DNA from: Cephalopachus bancanus
Lineage: Eukaryota; Chordata; Mammalia; Primates; Tarsiidae
DNA: 64,000 nt
Reading direction: 5' to 3'
NCBI GenBank assembly: GCA_027257055.1
Contig: JAPVLO010000278.1
Coordinates: 2,914,001-2,978,000 of the forward strand
The translations under genes and the position numbers were made by a program. The notes below the pieces were generated by a model that was not told the DNA's origin, ran no database searches, and saw only the letters and a list, made by a program, of their open reading frames with translations. This document shows positions 1-10,509 of this stretch, piece after piece. Within the stretch, counting starts at the first letter, position 1, and each line of letters opens with the position of its first letter.

Positions 1-1193
1 CTCCTTCTCAGAACCCCCATCTAAGGACATTCCTTCCCAAGAACACCTCCTCACATGGCTGTTGGTATTCCTTCTACTAGCAGAGAGTATGCCAGGAAGA
101 GAGACAGCCCCTCTCTCATTTCCCTATCTGCATAGGGCCCTGGGTGGCTCCAGTCCTAGTCACGCTTGGGAGTCTCAACAGATGCATCCATATCGAGGTC
201 ACGCAAATGTCTCACGGTCTTTATCTCCCTTTACACTAAAGTCCTGAAAGACAGCACATCTGTCACTGGTATTTCTGAATGGACAGAAATCACTTGCTGG
301 TCTCCTTCTAAATGTTCTGTCTAGTCTTCCCCTCCCACGGTAATCTTATTTTCGTCCTAAGGCCGAGCATAAGAATTGAGGGTGAAAGTGTTCTCTTTTT
401 TGAACCCACATTATAACCATGTTCCTTAGATTCTATTACAAAACAACCATTGGCTTTAACTGGAAACTTGAAAATTTAGGGTAATTATAGCATCAATTCA
501 TGATTACTCAACACATTTCCTCAACTTCCTTTGTGACTGATATTTTGAGCATATGACTGTAATATTCTCTGAAGAAAGTGAGTTGTCTGAAACAAGAGGG
601 GCCCAAGACACCCCACACCTCTAAGGTTTCTCACCTATGAATCACACGCTGCCAGAATATCTTTGACTCTTCTCTCGTCTTTCAATCCTTCTCTCTTAAG
701 TTCCCTCCACTTGCGTTGGGCTTCCTGGATTTGCTGTCAGCATGAGTAGTAACATGGCTCTAAACGGATGGGATTTCCACGTTATTCTGGTCCAAGCTGC
801 AAATGATTAGATTCCCCACCGAGCCCCGACGGCAGTACTGCTAGGCTTTAGCTTGATGGGACTGACTTCGTTAATAGAATTCTCTCTTCAGTTGTTTGAC
901 TATGTTAATGTGGTTAGAAGGAAAAAGCTGTTTTTCCTATATGTAAGCTGTTTTCAAATTTGTGTGGGGGTTCTCCTGAACAGATCTGCAGTTTTCTTCC
1001 TATGGAGACACTACAATTACATGTTCCTTTTTCTCCTTATAAAAACTAATATCTTGCTAGGCACTCCGCCAGGAGTACTTAAATTTGGTTCTGATAAAAT
1101 TCCTTCTTGGATATTTCTGGGCTAAGCGTTGAGATCTCTTCTCCTTCTTTTTATCTTTGCTTTTGACCCCTCCCTAATTACCCCCTACTCAAG
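1..1193. other. Unassigned sequence
   Basis: I recognise no repeat, exon or RNA gene here. A 90-codon open frame at 853-1122 has hydrophobic but unstructured content and no motif, so I treat it as chance. Confidence 0.5.
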
Positions 1194-1210
1194 GCATGCG
1201 CGCGCGCGCG

Positions 1211-1255
<45 letters not shown>
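1194..1255. repeat. (CG)n(CA)n dinucleotide microsatellite, Z-DNA-prone
   Basis: About 62 bp alternate strictly between purine and pyrimidine: a short GCATG lead, a run with ten consecutive CpG dinucleotides (1199-1218), then about 18 CA units ending at 1255. Alternating CG/CA tracts are the classical Z-DNA-forming sequence. The Arg-Ala then His-Thr repeats of the open frame through it simply translate this tract. Confidence 0.97.
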
Positions 1256-1257
<2 letters not shown>

Positions 1258-2170
1258 CATTTATGTCTACCTTGGAACAGATCTGAGCCAACAGATTCCC
1301 TGGGGGGAAACAATGGTCTCTTTTCCTATTAATGAACAGTATGTTGTTGCAGATTCATGGAGGGCTTAATTTAATAAACACGGAAAGATGAATATGCTTA
1401 TGGGACATCAAACCTCTTCAGGTTTAAAATTACTGTCACAGAAGAATTATCGTGTGAAGCACCCCGTCCTTTCACGGCTGGGTCATTATGGAATATAATG
1501 TGGCAGGGGGAAAAAAGCCCCCTGCATTGACTCCTTCTACCCTTTGACTCCATCACCTCTGTCTCTAAGTGCTGGAGGAGGCGTCAGATCTGCAGAAGTC
1601 AGCAAAGCTAGTGTGTGAACTAGTTCAACCTCAAATTCTGTGGCTTAATCCTTATCGGTAATTCGATGGGAAGATGAAACTTTGTTGAAGAGCAAGGTAT
1701 CTTGCTGGATCAGCTAGAATTGAGTTTAGGCAGCACCAAGGTTATTGTGATAACCAACCAGCTTGAGGTAAAGGCCCTCATGGCCAGCTTACAGGAGCAA
1801 GCCCCATCCCCAAAGCTGCCCTTTTCTTCCTCCCTGTTGTTCTCATGGGATCACTTTAGACTGAATCCACTGTGTTCCCAACCTCACTCTTCCCACTTCT
1901 ATGGTGGAAAAAAATAAGAATTGGATTCATTTGGTAAATTAGACAGTCCACTGGACAGTATGAACTGATAGGTGCTGGCCCCTATTGGCCGTGCCCAGGT
2001 CTGGCCACTTCTCCATCCTAAACCCATGGAAGACCTGGCTAATCAATCCTAGAATTATTTCTCATCAACACCAAACATAGCTCCCAAGTCTTTCTCATCA
2101 CAGTACTCCAAGCAGTCACTGTCAATCAAATGGAGTAGACTTGGGAGGCGTGTCCTATTTACATTTCTGA
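1256..2170. other. Unassigned sequence
   Basis: No family recognised. The only local structure seen is a short hairpin near 1506-1523, with a GGGGG run, an A-rich loop and a CCCCC run. A 71-codon frame at 1702-1914 shows no motif. Confidence 0.45.
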
Positions 2171-2174
2171 GTTA

Positions 2175-2400
2175 AGGCACTGAATAAACCTTGACTGCTG
2201 GGGTTTGAATCCCAGCTTCCCCATTTAAAAGCAGCGTGACTGCTTTTGGGCCATTTATTTTGTGCCTCAGTTTCACTAAATGTAAAATGAAAATAACAAT
2301 ATCTCTCATACGATTGCTGTATTAAATGAGTTGATAACAGTCAAACGCTGAGAACAGTATCTGGCACACATCTGACGGAAAATATGTTTGCTACTGTTAG
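2175..2400 (+). repeat. MIR SINE
   Basis: The MIR order of landmarks is visible: a 'ggtttgaatcccagc' block (tRNA-like B-box region), a degraded 'gtgcctcagtttc' core, 'aaatgtaaaatgaaaataa', a short TTAAATGAGTT tract, and a 'cagtatctggcacaca' tail. MIR is a tRNA-derived SINE mobilised by L2 and shared by mammals, which fits the heavy divergence. Confidence 0.85.
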
Positions 2401-2929
2401 AATTGTTCAAACGTGGATGTCACCCAGGAGGAACGTGGTACAGAGTGTCACTTGCCCCTCATCTTGGATTAGCCTGTCAGATGGCTAGGTAATCTCCTGG
2501 CAAGGTCTTCAGGAGAGGAGAGAAATGGAATAGAGAAACTGTCCAGGCATTTAAAGAGGTAAAACGCTGCCTGGTGGGGGACAAGGGCTCAGAAGTTAGT
2601 GAGCGTGAAGTGGAGCTGGGTGCTAGTGGGGCGGGGAGGGGCGAAGAAAGGAAGAAGCATCAAAGACTTCACACCCAGGCTTTATTGAAGTATATGTGCT
2701 TTTCTGCTCTATTTAAATTATGCAAGCCAAACGGAGATAGGTACAGCAGAACACATCTCTCTGCCAAGAAAGTAAGAAGCCTGCAATGGAGGCATGGCTC
2801 AAAAGGCAGAGACAAGGTGCAGGGTCCCCAGACTTTGGGGTCCAGTCTGGGTGGGAGAATGGAGTTCTTGTAAAGAGTCCTTGAACCTGTACCAGCTACT
2901 GTCGAGACACTGCGTCAGTAACAGTGCAA
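2401..2929. other. Unassigned sequence
   Basis: Purine-rich around 2570-2660 (GGGGCGGGGAGGGG and GAAGAAAGGAAGAAG). A frame at 2574-2870 has 99 codons, charged and low in complexity, with no recognisable domain. Confidence 0.45.
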
Positions 2930-3230
2930 TGACAGTCTCTGGACACATGCGCCTGACCACTCTGTTTAGACCTGCAACCTGTCCCCCTTTTGCCCTGCCT
3001 TATGCTTCCTTCTTCCCTCGGCCCTTACCACCTTCCAACGCACTGTACAATTTACCTATTTCTTGAACTTATTGCTAATGGTCTGTCTTCTTTCTGCAGA
3101 AATATAAACTCCTCAAACACCTGGGGTATCTGTCTCTTTTCACTGACATATCCCTAGTTCCTGGAGTAGTGCCTAGTTAATAGTAGGTGCTGAATAAATA
3201 TTTCCTAAATAAATGAATGAGTGTTGTTAG
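2930..3230 (+). repeat. L2 LINE 3' end
   Basis: The final segment 'tagtaggtgctgaataaa' running into 'aaataaatgaatgag' is the characteristic L2 3' end with its (TGAA)n terminus. The preceding sequence ('gaaatataaactcctcaaa', 'ggtatctgtctcttttcac') follows the L2 3' UTR in order. Confidence 0.8.
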
Positions 3231-3444
3231 TCCGTACAAGAAGTCTCATTCTCTAAAACATTGGGGGCCCTTAAGACAGTCACTAAAACAACAACCCCAA
3301 AACAAAGTATAAGAATTTGCAGTTTAGTCCTTTCTAACAAAATGGACTCTGATTAATTAAATGAAAAGCCGAGTGCAAAGCTATATAAAGCCCAGAACAT
3401 TAACTCAGGAAGAAACACAGGCATGTAGAAATCACAAGTAGCCT

Positions 3445-3580
3445 CATGGCATCAAGGAAAATTGATGGCCTAGATATAATGAGACCCTGGTTGAAATCTC
3501 AGCTTTGCACAAATCAGCTGTGTGAACTCAAGCATATCGCCTTGCCTTTCTGGACCTCAGTTTCTCCACCTAAGTTAAGT
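3445..3580 (+). repeat. MIR SINE fragment
   Basis: 'cagctgtgtgaactcaagca' followed by 'tctggacctcagtttctcc' is the MIR core in sense orientation. The 3' tail is lost. Confidence 0.75.
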
Positions 3581-3699
3581 GTGATTCAATTCAAATATTT
3601 AACGAGTGCCTATTTCATCACTTTTGTCTTGAAAACAATGTCACTCTATCTGGTTCCACTTGATATTGAGATGCTAAAACAGCCTACTACCTAAATGTG

Positions 3700-5080
3700 A
3701 TCATTTATGGGAGAGAAATTAAAATGGCATCCTCTGCCCTCCACTGTGGGTGGCAGTCCCCAGGTGGATTACGCGTCCATTTAAACATCCTTACTCAGCA
3801 GGGCAAGCATTTATTCTAAGAGGTGAAGTAGAAAGAGGCCCTCATGCAGCAGAGTCCAGGTGCTCACCTCTAATAACCACTCTGGAAGACCGAGAATCAA
3901 ACAGCGATCTCGCCAGCATGGGGAATGAGGAAAATACCGATAGTCAAGGTGCGTATTGAACTGCTGAGCAAGGGGTGTGCAAATGCTATTTCAAATGGCT
4001 TAAAAAGCATCACAACAATGTAAGTGGGTTACCGCTGCCTCACAAAAGCACATCTGGAGGATCCCTTTGCTCTCTTGCATCCTTGAATATTGAACCCAGA
4101 AAAATAAATTGACTTGCTGTTTAATCCAATAGTCAATACGAGCTTCTGTTGTATAGCCTCCATTGACTTAAAACTCAAGCCATAGCCTCTGGCAAGAAAA
4201 ATCTCCTGCAATAGCGCAGACCTGGTATTGATACATATCACAGGTAGCTGTTTCTTCAGTAAGAAACAATTATCATATGGTTAGTGCCAAGAGATCAATG
4301 TGGTTAATAATTTTTGATATGCCTTACTGAACAGCTGTGCAGAAATTTGTTATCGTTTTGGGTTACAATGGCTCTCTAATGGGATTGAGTTATTGTGATT
4401 TTTTTCCCCACTCAAGAGCACCTGCCTTTCTTTCCCTGTTCTAACAGAAGGGTTAAACACCCCCACCTCCAAAGAGCTACTGCCCCTTAATGTGCCTCTG
4501 CACAATTCACTTTAGGTTAGGCGGCAAATCTAACCCCTTAGCACAGCTCAATTACCTGAGTGCAGACAACTGGCTGTGTCTGACTGTTTTGCTGCTGAGT
4601 GACAACAGGATGGATTAGCAGAGCTAGAAATTAAATTATACTGAGTATGCTTTAATGCCTTACGCACAAACTCTTCTGTCTGGCAGACTCTCTGTCTGGC
4701 TTCCTTGGGGACTTGAAGGCAGGGGGTGTAGAATTACATTTTTTGAGAACTGAGGGCTCCCTTTAGCAAAGAACAGAGTCCTCCCACCCTCAACCTTCTC
4801 AGTTCAAAGAACTGCTTCCTGCTTCTTTGCATGGAAGATGGTTACTCTTCTTTCTACTCTCCTTTTGTGTGGGGATCCCTGGAGAGCCTTATAAGTGCAC
4901 ACCATCTACTGGTTAAAGGGTAGCCATTCTCAGGACATTTGCATTAATCTTATTACATTTTACCTCCCTGCTGGGGGTGGGACAAACTATGAGGTTTCCT
5001 TTGGGTTTCAGGTTTTGACACACCCCAGAACTCAAAGTAAAAATGGTATAGGCGTAATAATAACTTCTAGCAAATCCTTT
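3700..5080. other. Unassigned sequence
   Basis: No repeat family recognised over about 1.4 kb. Around 4430-4660 the sequence holds several TAATTA/AATTAAA-type AT motifs and a 'caattacctgagtgcag' segment. This would suit a conserved non-coding element, but I cannot show conservation from one genome. Confidence 0.4.
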
Positions 5081-5084
5081 TCAA

Positions 5085-5250
5085 GTTCAAAGCAAACTGT
5101 AAACACTAATTAATCAATTGCTCCTCCCAGCACCGTGTGAGGTACGAATTAGTCCCGTTTTATAGATGAGAACATTTAGGTAGAGAGCATGAATGACTCA
5201 TTTCAAGCCCAAATTGGACATTAGTCAGTGACGGGATGAGCAATTTGGAT
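5085..5250 (-). repeat. MIR SINE
   Basis: Read on the minus strand this is a MIR 3' half. On the plus strand 'cccgttttatagatgagaac' is the reverse complement of the MIR 'ctcatctgtaaaat' core, followed by decayed B-box-side sequence. Confidence 0.75.
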
Positions 5251-5708
5251 TCCTGTGCAGTGAGAGCTCATCCCACTTTTCTCGTTCACAAAAATGGATG
5301 AAAACTCTAGCCCAGGATCAGAAATCTGAGCCTAGTTGTCTCCCTGAGTGGTCAGAGCAGTCTTTCCCGACTCGGCCCAGCAACTACCTCTGTGTGTCCT
5401 TGGTTTTCAGGACAGAAGAAATTGACTTCCTATGACACAACAAAAGGAGCTCAGATCAAAGGTTCACATATGGGCCATCTAAATGCCCAAGCCTGTCCGA
5501 CACACTCTCTAAGATTCCCTGATCACAGGCCTGGGTTTTACCAGCCTAGCTTTATCATGGAAGCCATCTACAATCCAGGCTGCTCACTGTACCTGTAGCT
5601 GTGGAAGACGGAATAGGAGTGGGTAGGACTGGATGAGGGGGAAAAAAAACGCTGTTTGGCACAGGTAGACAGCTAGGTGGATAGACACACAGTCAGAACG
5701 ATAGATTG

Positions 5709-5840
5709 GCAGAAGAAAGACAAAAGAAGAAAGGAGAAAGGAAGGAAGGAAAAGAAAGGAATAAATAAAAAAGAAAGGAAGTAAAAGAAAGAAAAGAAAC
5801 AAGAAAGGAAGGAAGAAAAAGAAAAGAAAGAAATATAAAC
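5709..5840 (+). repeat. Polypurine (GAAA/GGAA)n tract
   Basis: About 130 bases are almost wholly A and G, built from degenerate GAAA, GGAA and AAAG units with only a few T/C interruptions. Such homopurine tracts can adopt triplex (H-DNA) structure. The overlapping minus-strand frames at 5584-5900, full of Phe, Leu and Ser, only translate the complement. Confidence 0.93.
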
Positions 5841-6424
5841 AGCCAGCACTGTGGAAATATGTTCACTATAGGAACCTATTGGCCAATGTTGGTAATTCAC
5901 ATTTCTTTTATAGAAGCCAAGCTGGTGGTCACTTTGTGGGAAACCCTACAAGGTTCTTCTCAAGACAGTCCTAGCAATGAAGCTTCCAGCAACCTCGAAA
6001 TGGTTCTGCATTCCCCCGGGAATTTCCTCACTCTGATAAGTACTGATGTTCTTTCCATTGACTACAACATTGTGGTGCAGTCAACCAAGACCTGGGGGGA
6101 ATTATCTTTGTGGTTCAGCAGCACCAAGGAGGTCTGCCTCTGTTTGGAGGGTGGAGACACTCAGATTTCAGCCTTCTCTCACCAGAAACATTGGGATATG
6201 TGTTTTCCAAAGCACTTGGGGATTTTAAACAAATCTTTATGTGTCTCGTGAAAGTAGGAAGCAACAATACTCCTACTTCACAAACTACGCGTGACATGTC
6301 TCTGTTAGGTGGGGAGACAGTGGGGGGAGGAGTTGTAGTTGAGCCATAAGAAACATGGGGATTCAAAGATAAATAGAAGGAGGACATTTCTTTCTTTACT
6401 GCCATGCTGGGAGTGGAAAAGTTT
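5841..6424. other. Unassigned sequence
   Basis: Open frames on both strands overlap here (130 codons at 5859-6248 plus, 124 codons at 6115-6489 minus). Neither has a recognisable domain, and open frames in several phases at once are typical of chance. No repeat family identified. Confidence 0.45.
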
Positions 6425-6545
6425 AGTTTAGTGGATCTCAACCCTGGCTGCTTATCAGAACCATCTGGAGAACTTTTGAAAACTTTCATGTCTAATTCAG
6501 TCCTACTGAATCTGCTTCTCTACTACTAGGGCCTAGGCAGGAGTT
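6425..6545 (+). mobile_element. MER5A-like hAT-Charlie nonautonomous transposon fragment
   Basis: 'ttagtggatctcaaccctgg' is a hAT-Charlie-type terminal inverted repeat region. It is followed by 'atcagaaccatctggagaac' and 'tactgaatctgcttctc', in the order seen in MER5A-like elements. The right terminus is not recognisable. Confidence 0.65.
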
Positions 6546-7110
6546 TTTCTTTCTTTTTTAAAAAAAAATTTCATGTGTAACTGTGATGTGCAGGCAGGCC
6601 TCGGAGCCATTGGGAGCACACTATAGATGGTGAACAACCACATGCGAGACATATGACCCATCAGGGAACATGCAGGAGAGATGCTCCTCTCAGAAGCATC
6701 AGGTGTGTTTCTCACCAGGCAACTGCCTCCAACCAAACTCACTGTCCAGTGAATCATTTAGTGTGTTTGATGTTTTTTGGTGAGACATGGTTTTAAAACA
6801 AGAACTCTTTAATTCTTATTTTCGTTTAAATGGACTCAGAAAAGACAATTTGCTTGTTAGATGAGCAGAATGAGAGATTCCACTACTGGCTCCAAAATAA
6901 CTGAAATGAAAAAATATTAAAACAACGAAACAAAACCCACACTGTTCCATCCGTGACCCCAGCCACCAAGCTTATTGTGGATCTTTTTCATAACCCTAGT
7001 GCTAAGGGGCTGACAACACAGACACACCAAGTGCCCATGTTACCCAGTCTAGTAAGAGAGGGGACAACCATAGCGAAAAAGTGCTCTGACAAATCTGGTT
7101 TTTATGTACC
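6546..7110. other. Unassigned sequence
   Basis: Begins with a TTTCTTTTTTAAAAAAAAATT stretch and otherwise reads as unique sequence. No RNA gene or repeat seen. Confidence 0.4.
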
Positions 7111-7114
7111 TCTT

Positions 7115-7325
7115 ACTACGGGTCATGCAATCTTCCAAGTACTTTTTCCATATCTCATTTTAGCCTCACAACAACTTTGACGGGTGGGTTCTGTAATTAC
7201 ACCCATTTCATAGTTGGGGAACCTGAGACTTAGAGTCCTTGCATAACTTATTGAAGGTCACAAAACTTTCAAGAGGAGGAGAGCTGGGTCTTTGGACTTG
7301 ATAGGCCAAACTTATAATGCCATCT
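7115..7325 (-). repeat. MIR SINE, near full length
   Basis: On the plus strand the reverse MIR order is seen: 'tcattttagcctcacaacaa', 'cacccatttcatagttgggg', 'aggtcacaaaactttcaaga' and 'ggagagctgggtc'. The element is cut short by the adjacent Alu. Confidence 0.8.
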
Positions 7326-7327
7326 TA

Positions 7328-7629
7328 TTTTCATTTTTTTGAGTTGGGAGTCTTACTTTGTCGCCTAGACTAGAGTGCAGTGACATGATCATGGCTCACC
7401 ACAGACTCAACCTTCTGGGCTCAGGTGACCCTCTCACCTCAGCCTTATGAATAGTTGGGACTACAGCTGGTGCACCACCTTGCCCAGATAATTTTTTTTT
7501 TATTTTTTGTAGAGACGAGGTCTTGTTATATTGCCCAGGTTGATCTCGAACCCCTGAGTTCAAGCAATCCTCCTGCCTCAGCCTCCCAAAGTGCTAGGGT
7601 TACATGTGCGAACCACTGAGCCCAGCTGC
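7328..7629 (-). mobile_element. Alu SINE (J-like), full-length dimer
   Basis: Inverted Alu. The T-rich tail lies at the left, then 'gagtgcagtgacatgatcat', a central T-run linker near 7492-7506, 'tagagacgaggtcttgtt', 'gcctcagcctcccaaagtgc' and a terminal 'gagcccagctg'. CpG sites are largely decayed and the diagnostic bases fit the oldest (J) class. Confidence 0.95.
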
Positions 7630-8625
7630 TTTTTAGGTTTGTAGAAGGGGTGTGGGAAGTGGGATGCCCATTATGGCTGGTTGCTGGGGTGGAGCAGGGA
7701 GAACTGGCACATCCTTTTCTCTTGGTAGGTCCCCACTGCTCTAGATGACTGTGAATTCAGCCTCTGAGGTGCCTGCAACTTTCAAGACTGGTGTCGAGGC
7801 ATCCTCCTCCCCTTGAACTCACACTCCCGAGCACCCTGGACAGCTTATGGTCAGCAGCGCCTTTTGAGGCCACACACTTCATGGGGGAAAAGAAAATCTA
7901 ACCAGCCCAGAATCCTAGGGCTTGGCTTCACCTGGTACCTGAGAGCCACTTATTTTGGTTCTCGGAGAAGGACTGGGCCTGGTCTGCTTCCTGACATCCC
8001 AGCAGTGTGGCCAGGCCCGGCCAGCCCACTGTTGAGCGTGGCTGATCTGAAACTTCAAGGAGTCCACTTATCCCCCACCGCGCTCTTCCACTGGCCAGTG
8101 CAGGGAGGAGAACCCATGCCTCACCTCTGTGCAGTGAGCCCAGTGTAGCTCCCTTCGCTTGGGGCGGTGTCAAGGCTCAGTTATGTAACCCCTGGGCCGA
8201 GTGCCTTGGGAGGGGCAGGGGAGCGGGAAAGGCCTTATTAGAGTAATACTAAGAAAACAGACACTGAAATCTTCCAGCATCTTGAGATTTGGAGCTGTGT
8301 GTTTGTTCTCCATCTCAGTCCTACACTCTTCCAGTCCCACACGTTGGAGTCTGGGCAATTTCGGGCGGGGAGACTGGCAGAGAGAAGCAGGCTCAGACTC
8401 TTTCAGGTGGTGAGTTTATTCAGCCTTAAGAGATGCTCTGCTGCATGACTGTTTTCAGGAGACCAGGGATTAAGAGCCCCTGAACATGACTGCACAAATA
8501 CAGTGCAGGAAGTCTACTTTATCATACATCTTGCAGCGAGCCTCCTGCTTCTAAAATCTTAAAATGGACAATTGGAAACATCGAGATACCCGAGATGAGT
8601 GGTCTTCCAGAAACTCCTTGAAATC
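7630..8625. other. Unassigned GC-richer sequence
   Basis: About 1 kb with no recognised repeat. A 111-codon frame at 7813-8145 and an 81-codon antisense frame overlap without motif. GC content is higher than the surroundings, but no CpG island is visible. Confidence 0.4.
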
Positions 8626-8628
8626 TTT

Positions 8629-8630
8629 GT

Positions 8631-8667
<37 letters not shown>
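8629..8667 (+). repeat. (GT)n microsatellite
   Basis: About 19 GT units with one TA interruption. It lies at the poly(A)-tail side of the adjoining minus-strand L1 piece, a common birthplace of microsatellites. Confidence 0.95.
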
Positions 8668-8671
<4 letters not shown>

Positions 8672-8835
8672 TTTGTGTCCCCCCCTTCACCCCGGCAGTA
8701 TCCCGCTACTGCTAATCCTTTTATTTTACAGTATTGTGATAACTGTTCAGGGTCCGCTTATGAGTGAGAACATGTGGTACTCTGTTCCTTGTTTCTGTGT
8801 TAGATCACTGAGTATTATTGACTCTATGAATTCTC
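8668..8835 (-). mobile_element. Lineage-specific L1 3' end, 5'-truncated
   Basis: The block 'cggcagtatcccgctactgc', 'gttcagggtccgcttatgag' and 'gtgagaacatgtgg' matches the other four L1 tails in this window. In sense orientation it covers the end of ORF2 and the 3' UTR of a LINE-1. Only about 170 bp is retained, as expected for 5' truncation during target-primed reverse transcription. Confidence 0.8.
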
Positions 8836-9129
8836 TCAAAAAGGACAACAGGGTAAAGAAATGAGAACACCACTTCAGACCTTTATTTTGGGGGTCTGTT
8901 TCTTTGGGCCACAAAAATTACAATCTTCTCTTTTTCCCTTCTTTTAGCTGCAAAGGTGGTCCTGTGATATGGAGTCACTCCAATATCAAAAATCAATTCA
9001 GGTTTGATTCACAGAGACTCCTGAAAAGTGAATCTTCCCCACCCAACATCCCTCCCTTAAATGTGGCCCCAAAACATTCGTTATGCATAGTAGTAGATAA
9101 GGGAACATGTGGAGAACGTTCATCCCTGT

Positions 9130-9570
9130 GAGTCAAAAATGCAAATTAAAGCAACTTTGAAAAGGTAATGTTTTAGTCTTAGGAAATAATCCCCTAATGC
9201 TAGTCTAGCCATTCTGAAGCTGATAGACTGAAACGTTATAGGCATTGAGTTAAATCAACATAATTCTTCTCGAAAGAAATATGGCAACTGGTAACAAGAA
9301 TAGTGAAGATGTGCTTACTCTGACCCAGTCATCCTTCTCCTGGGAATGTATATAAAAGAAATAATCTGACACAAGCAAAATGCTATGCACACCACAGTAC
9401 TGTTGCTTATGATGCGATCTAATCACACACATACACACAAAATGCCAGAGGGAGCCTAATGTTCAGTAGTGGGGGTGGTTTGACACATTCTGGTATATCG
9501 GCAGTGTAATATTACACAACCGTTAAACTTCAAAAGACACGGGGGGCAAACTTATGATCTAATATCACTA
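9130..9570 (+). mobile_element. Ancient L1 (L1M-type) ORF2 3' region
   Basis: 'aaaaatgcaaattaaagcaa', 'ctgacccagtcatccttctc' with 'ctgggaatgtatataaaaga', and later 'attctggtatatcggcag' then 'taatattacacaaccgttaa' follow the order of the conserved end of L1 ORF2. The reading frame is destroyed. Two Alus follow directly. Confidence 0.75.
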
Positions 9571-9607
9571 GGGTGATAGATGGACTTGAGCGTGTTTCTT
9601 TATCTTC

Positions 9608-9907
9608 TTTATTTTTATTTCCTTTTGAGTCGGAGTCTCACTCTGTCACCCAGGCTGGAGTGCAGTGGCATGCTCACGGCCACCACAGCCTTGACCTGCT
9701 GGGTTCAGGTGATCCTTTCGTCTTAGCCTTCCAAGTAGTTGAAACTGAAGGCACATGCCACCATGTCCAACTAGTTTTTTGATTTATTGTAGAGATGAGG
9801 TCTCGCCAGTTTCCCCAGGTTGGTCCTGAACCCATGGGCTCAGGTAACCCTCTCACCTCAGCCTCCCAAAGTGCTGGGATTATAGGTGTCAGCCACTGCA
9901 TTCGGTC
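9608..9907 (-). mobile_element. Alu SINE, left member of inverted pair
   Basis: Inverted full-length dimer: 'gagtctcactctgtcaccca', 'gctggagtgcagtggcatgc', the T-rich linker, 'tagagatgaggtctcgcc' and 'cctcccaaagtgctgggatt'. It ends 25 bp before an Alu in the opposite orientation. Confidence 0.96.
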
Positions 9908-9932
9908 TATTTTTTAACATACACAATAAATA

Positions 9933-10237
9933 GGCTGTGCACAATGGCTCACACCTGTAATCCTAGCACGTTAGGAGGCTGAGTTTAGAGGACTGCTTGA
10001 GTCAGGAATTCCAGACCAGTGTAGGCAGCATAGTGAGATCTCATTTCTACTAAAAAGTCAGAATATTAGCCAGGCATGGTGGCATGTACCTGTAGTCCAA
10101 ACTACTTGGGAGGCTGAGGCGGGAGGATCTCCTGAGCCTAGGAGGTTGAGACTGCAGTAAGCTGTGACTGCCAGTGCACTTCAGCCTGGGTTATAGAGTA
10201 AGACTCCAACTCAAAAAAAAAGAAAAAAGAAAGAAAG
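9933..10237 (+). mobile_element. Alu SINE, right member of inverted pair
   Basis: Sense dimer opening with 'ggctgtgcacaatggctcac', with A-rich linker near 10050, right arm 'gaggctgaggcgggaggatc', and tail AAAAAAAAAGAAAAAAG. Its CpG sites have largely mutated to TpG/CpA. The 5' ends of the two Alus face each other. Confidence 0.96.
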
Positions 10238-10311
10238 TCATTATAGAGAATTACCAGGAGGCCCATTGGACAATTATTTTCCTGTCCACATCATCTGTGT
10301 AAAGAGGCTTT

Positions 10312-10496
10312 TTTTTCTTTTTAAAAAATTAATTTATTTTTAAAATTGACATACAAACTGTATATATTTATTGTGTACTACATGATGTTTTGCAATATGT
10401 GTACATTGTGGAGTGGTGACATTGAATTAATTAACATGCATTTCCTCCCATACATACCATTTTTTTTTTTTTTTGTGGTGAGAACACTTAAAAAGC
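10312..10496 (-). mobile_element. L1MA-type 3' end with perfect target duplication
   Basis: The body ('aattgacatacaaactgtat', 'tttgcaatatgtgtacattg', 'ttgtggtgagaacac') is the antisense of an L1MA 3' UTR. It is flanked by an exact 11-bp duplication, AAAGAGGCTTT, at 10301-10311 and 10497-10507, so both insertion ends are defined. Confidence 0.85.
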
Positions 10497-10509
10497 AAAG
10501 AGGCTTTCA

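Noticed and set aside
1129..1332. Frame with Arg-Ala and His-Thr repeats
   Set aside because: It is a direct translation of the (CG)n(CA)n microsatellite.
5584..5900. Minus-strand frames rich in Phe, Ser and Leu resembling membrane proteins
   Set aside because: They are the translation of the complement of a polypurine tract.
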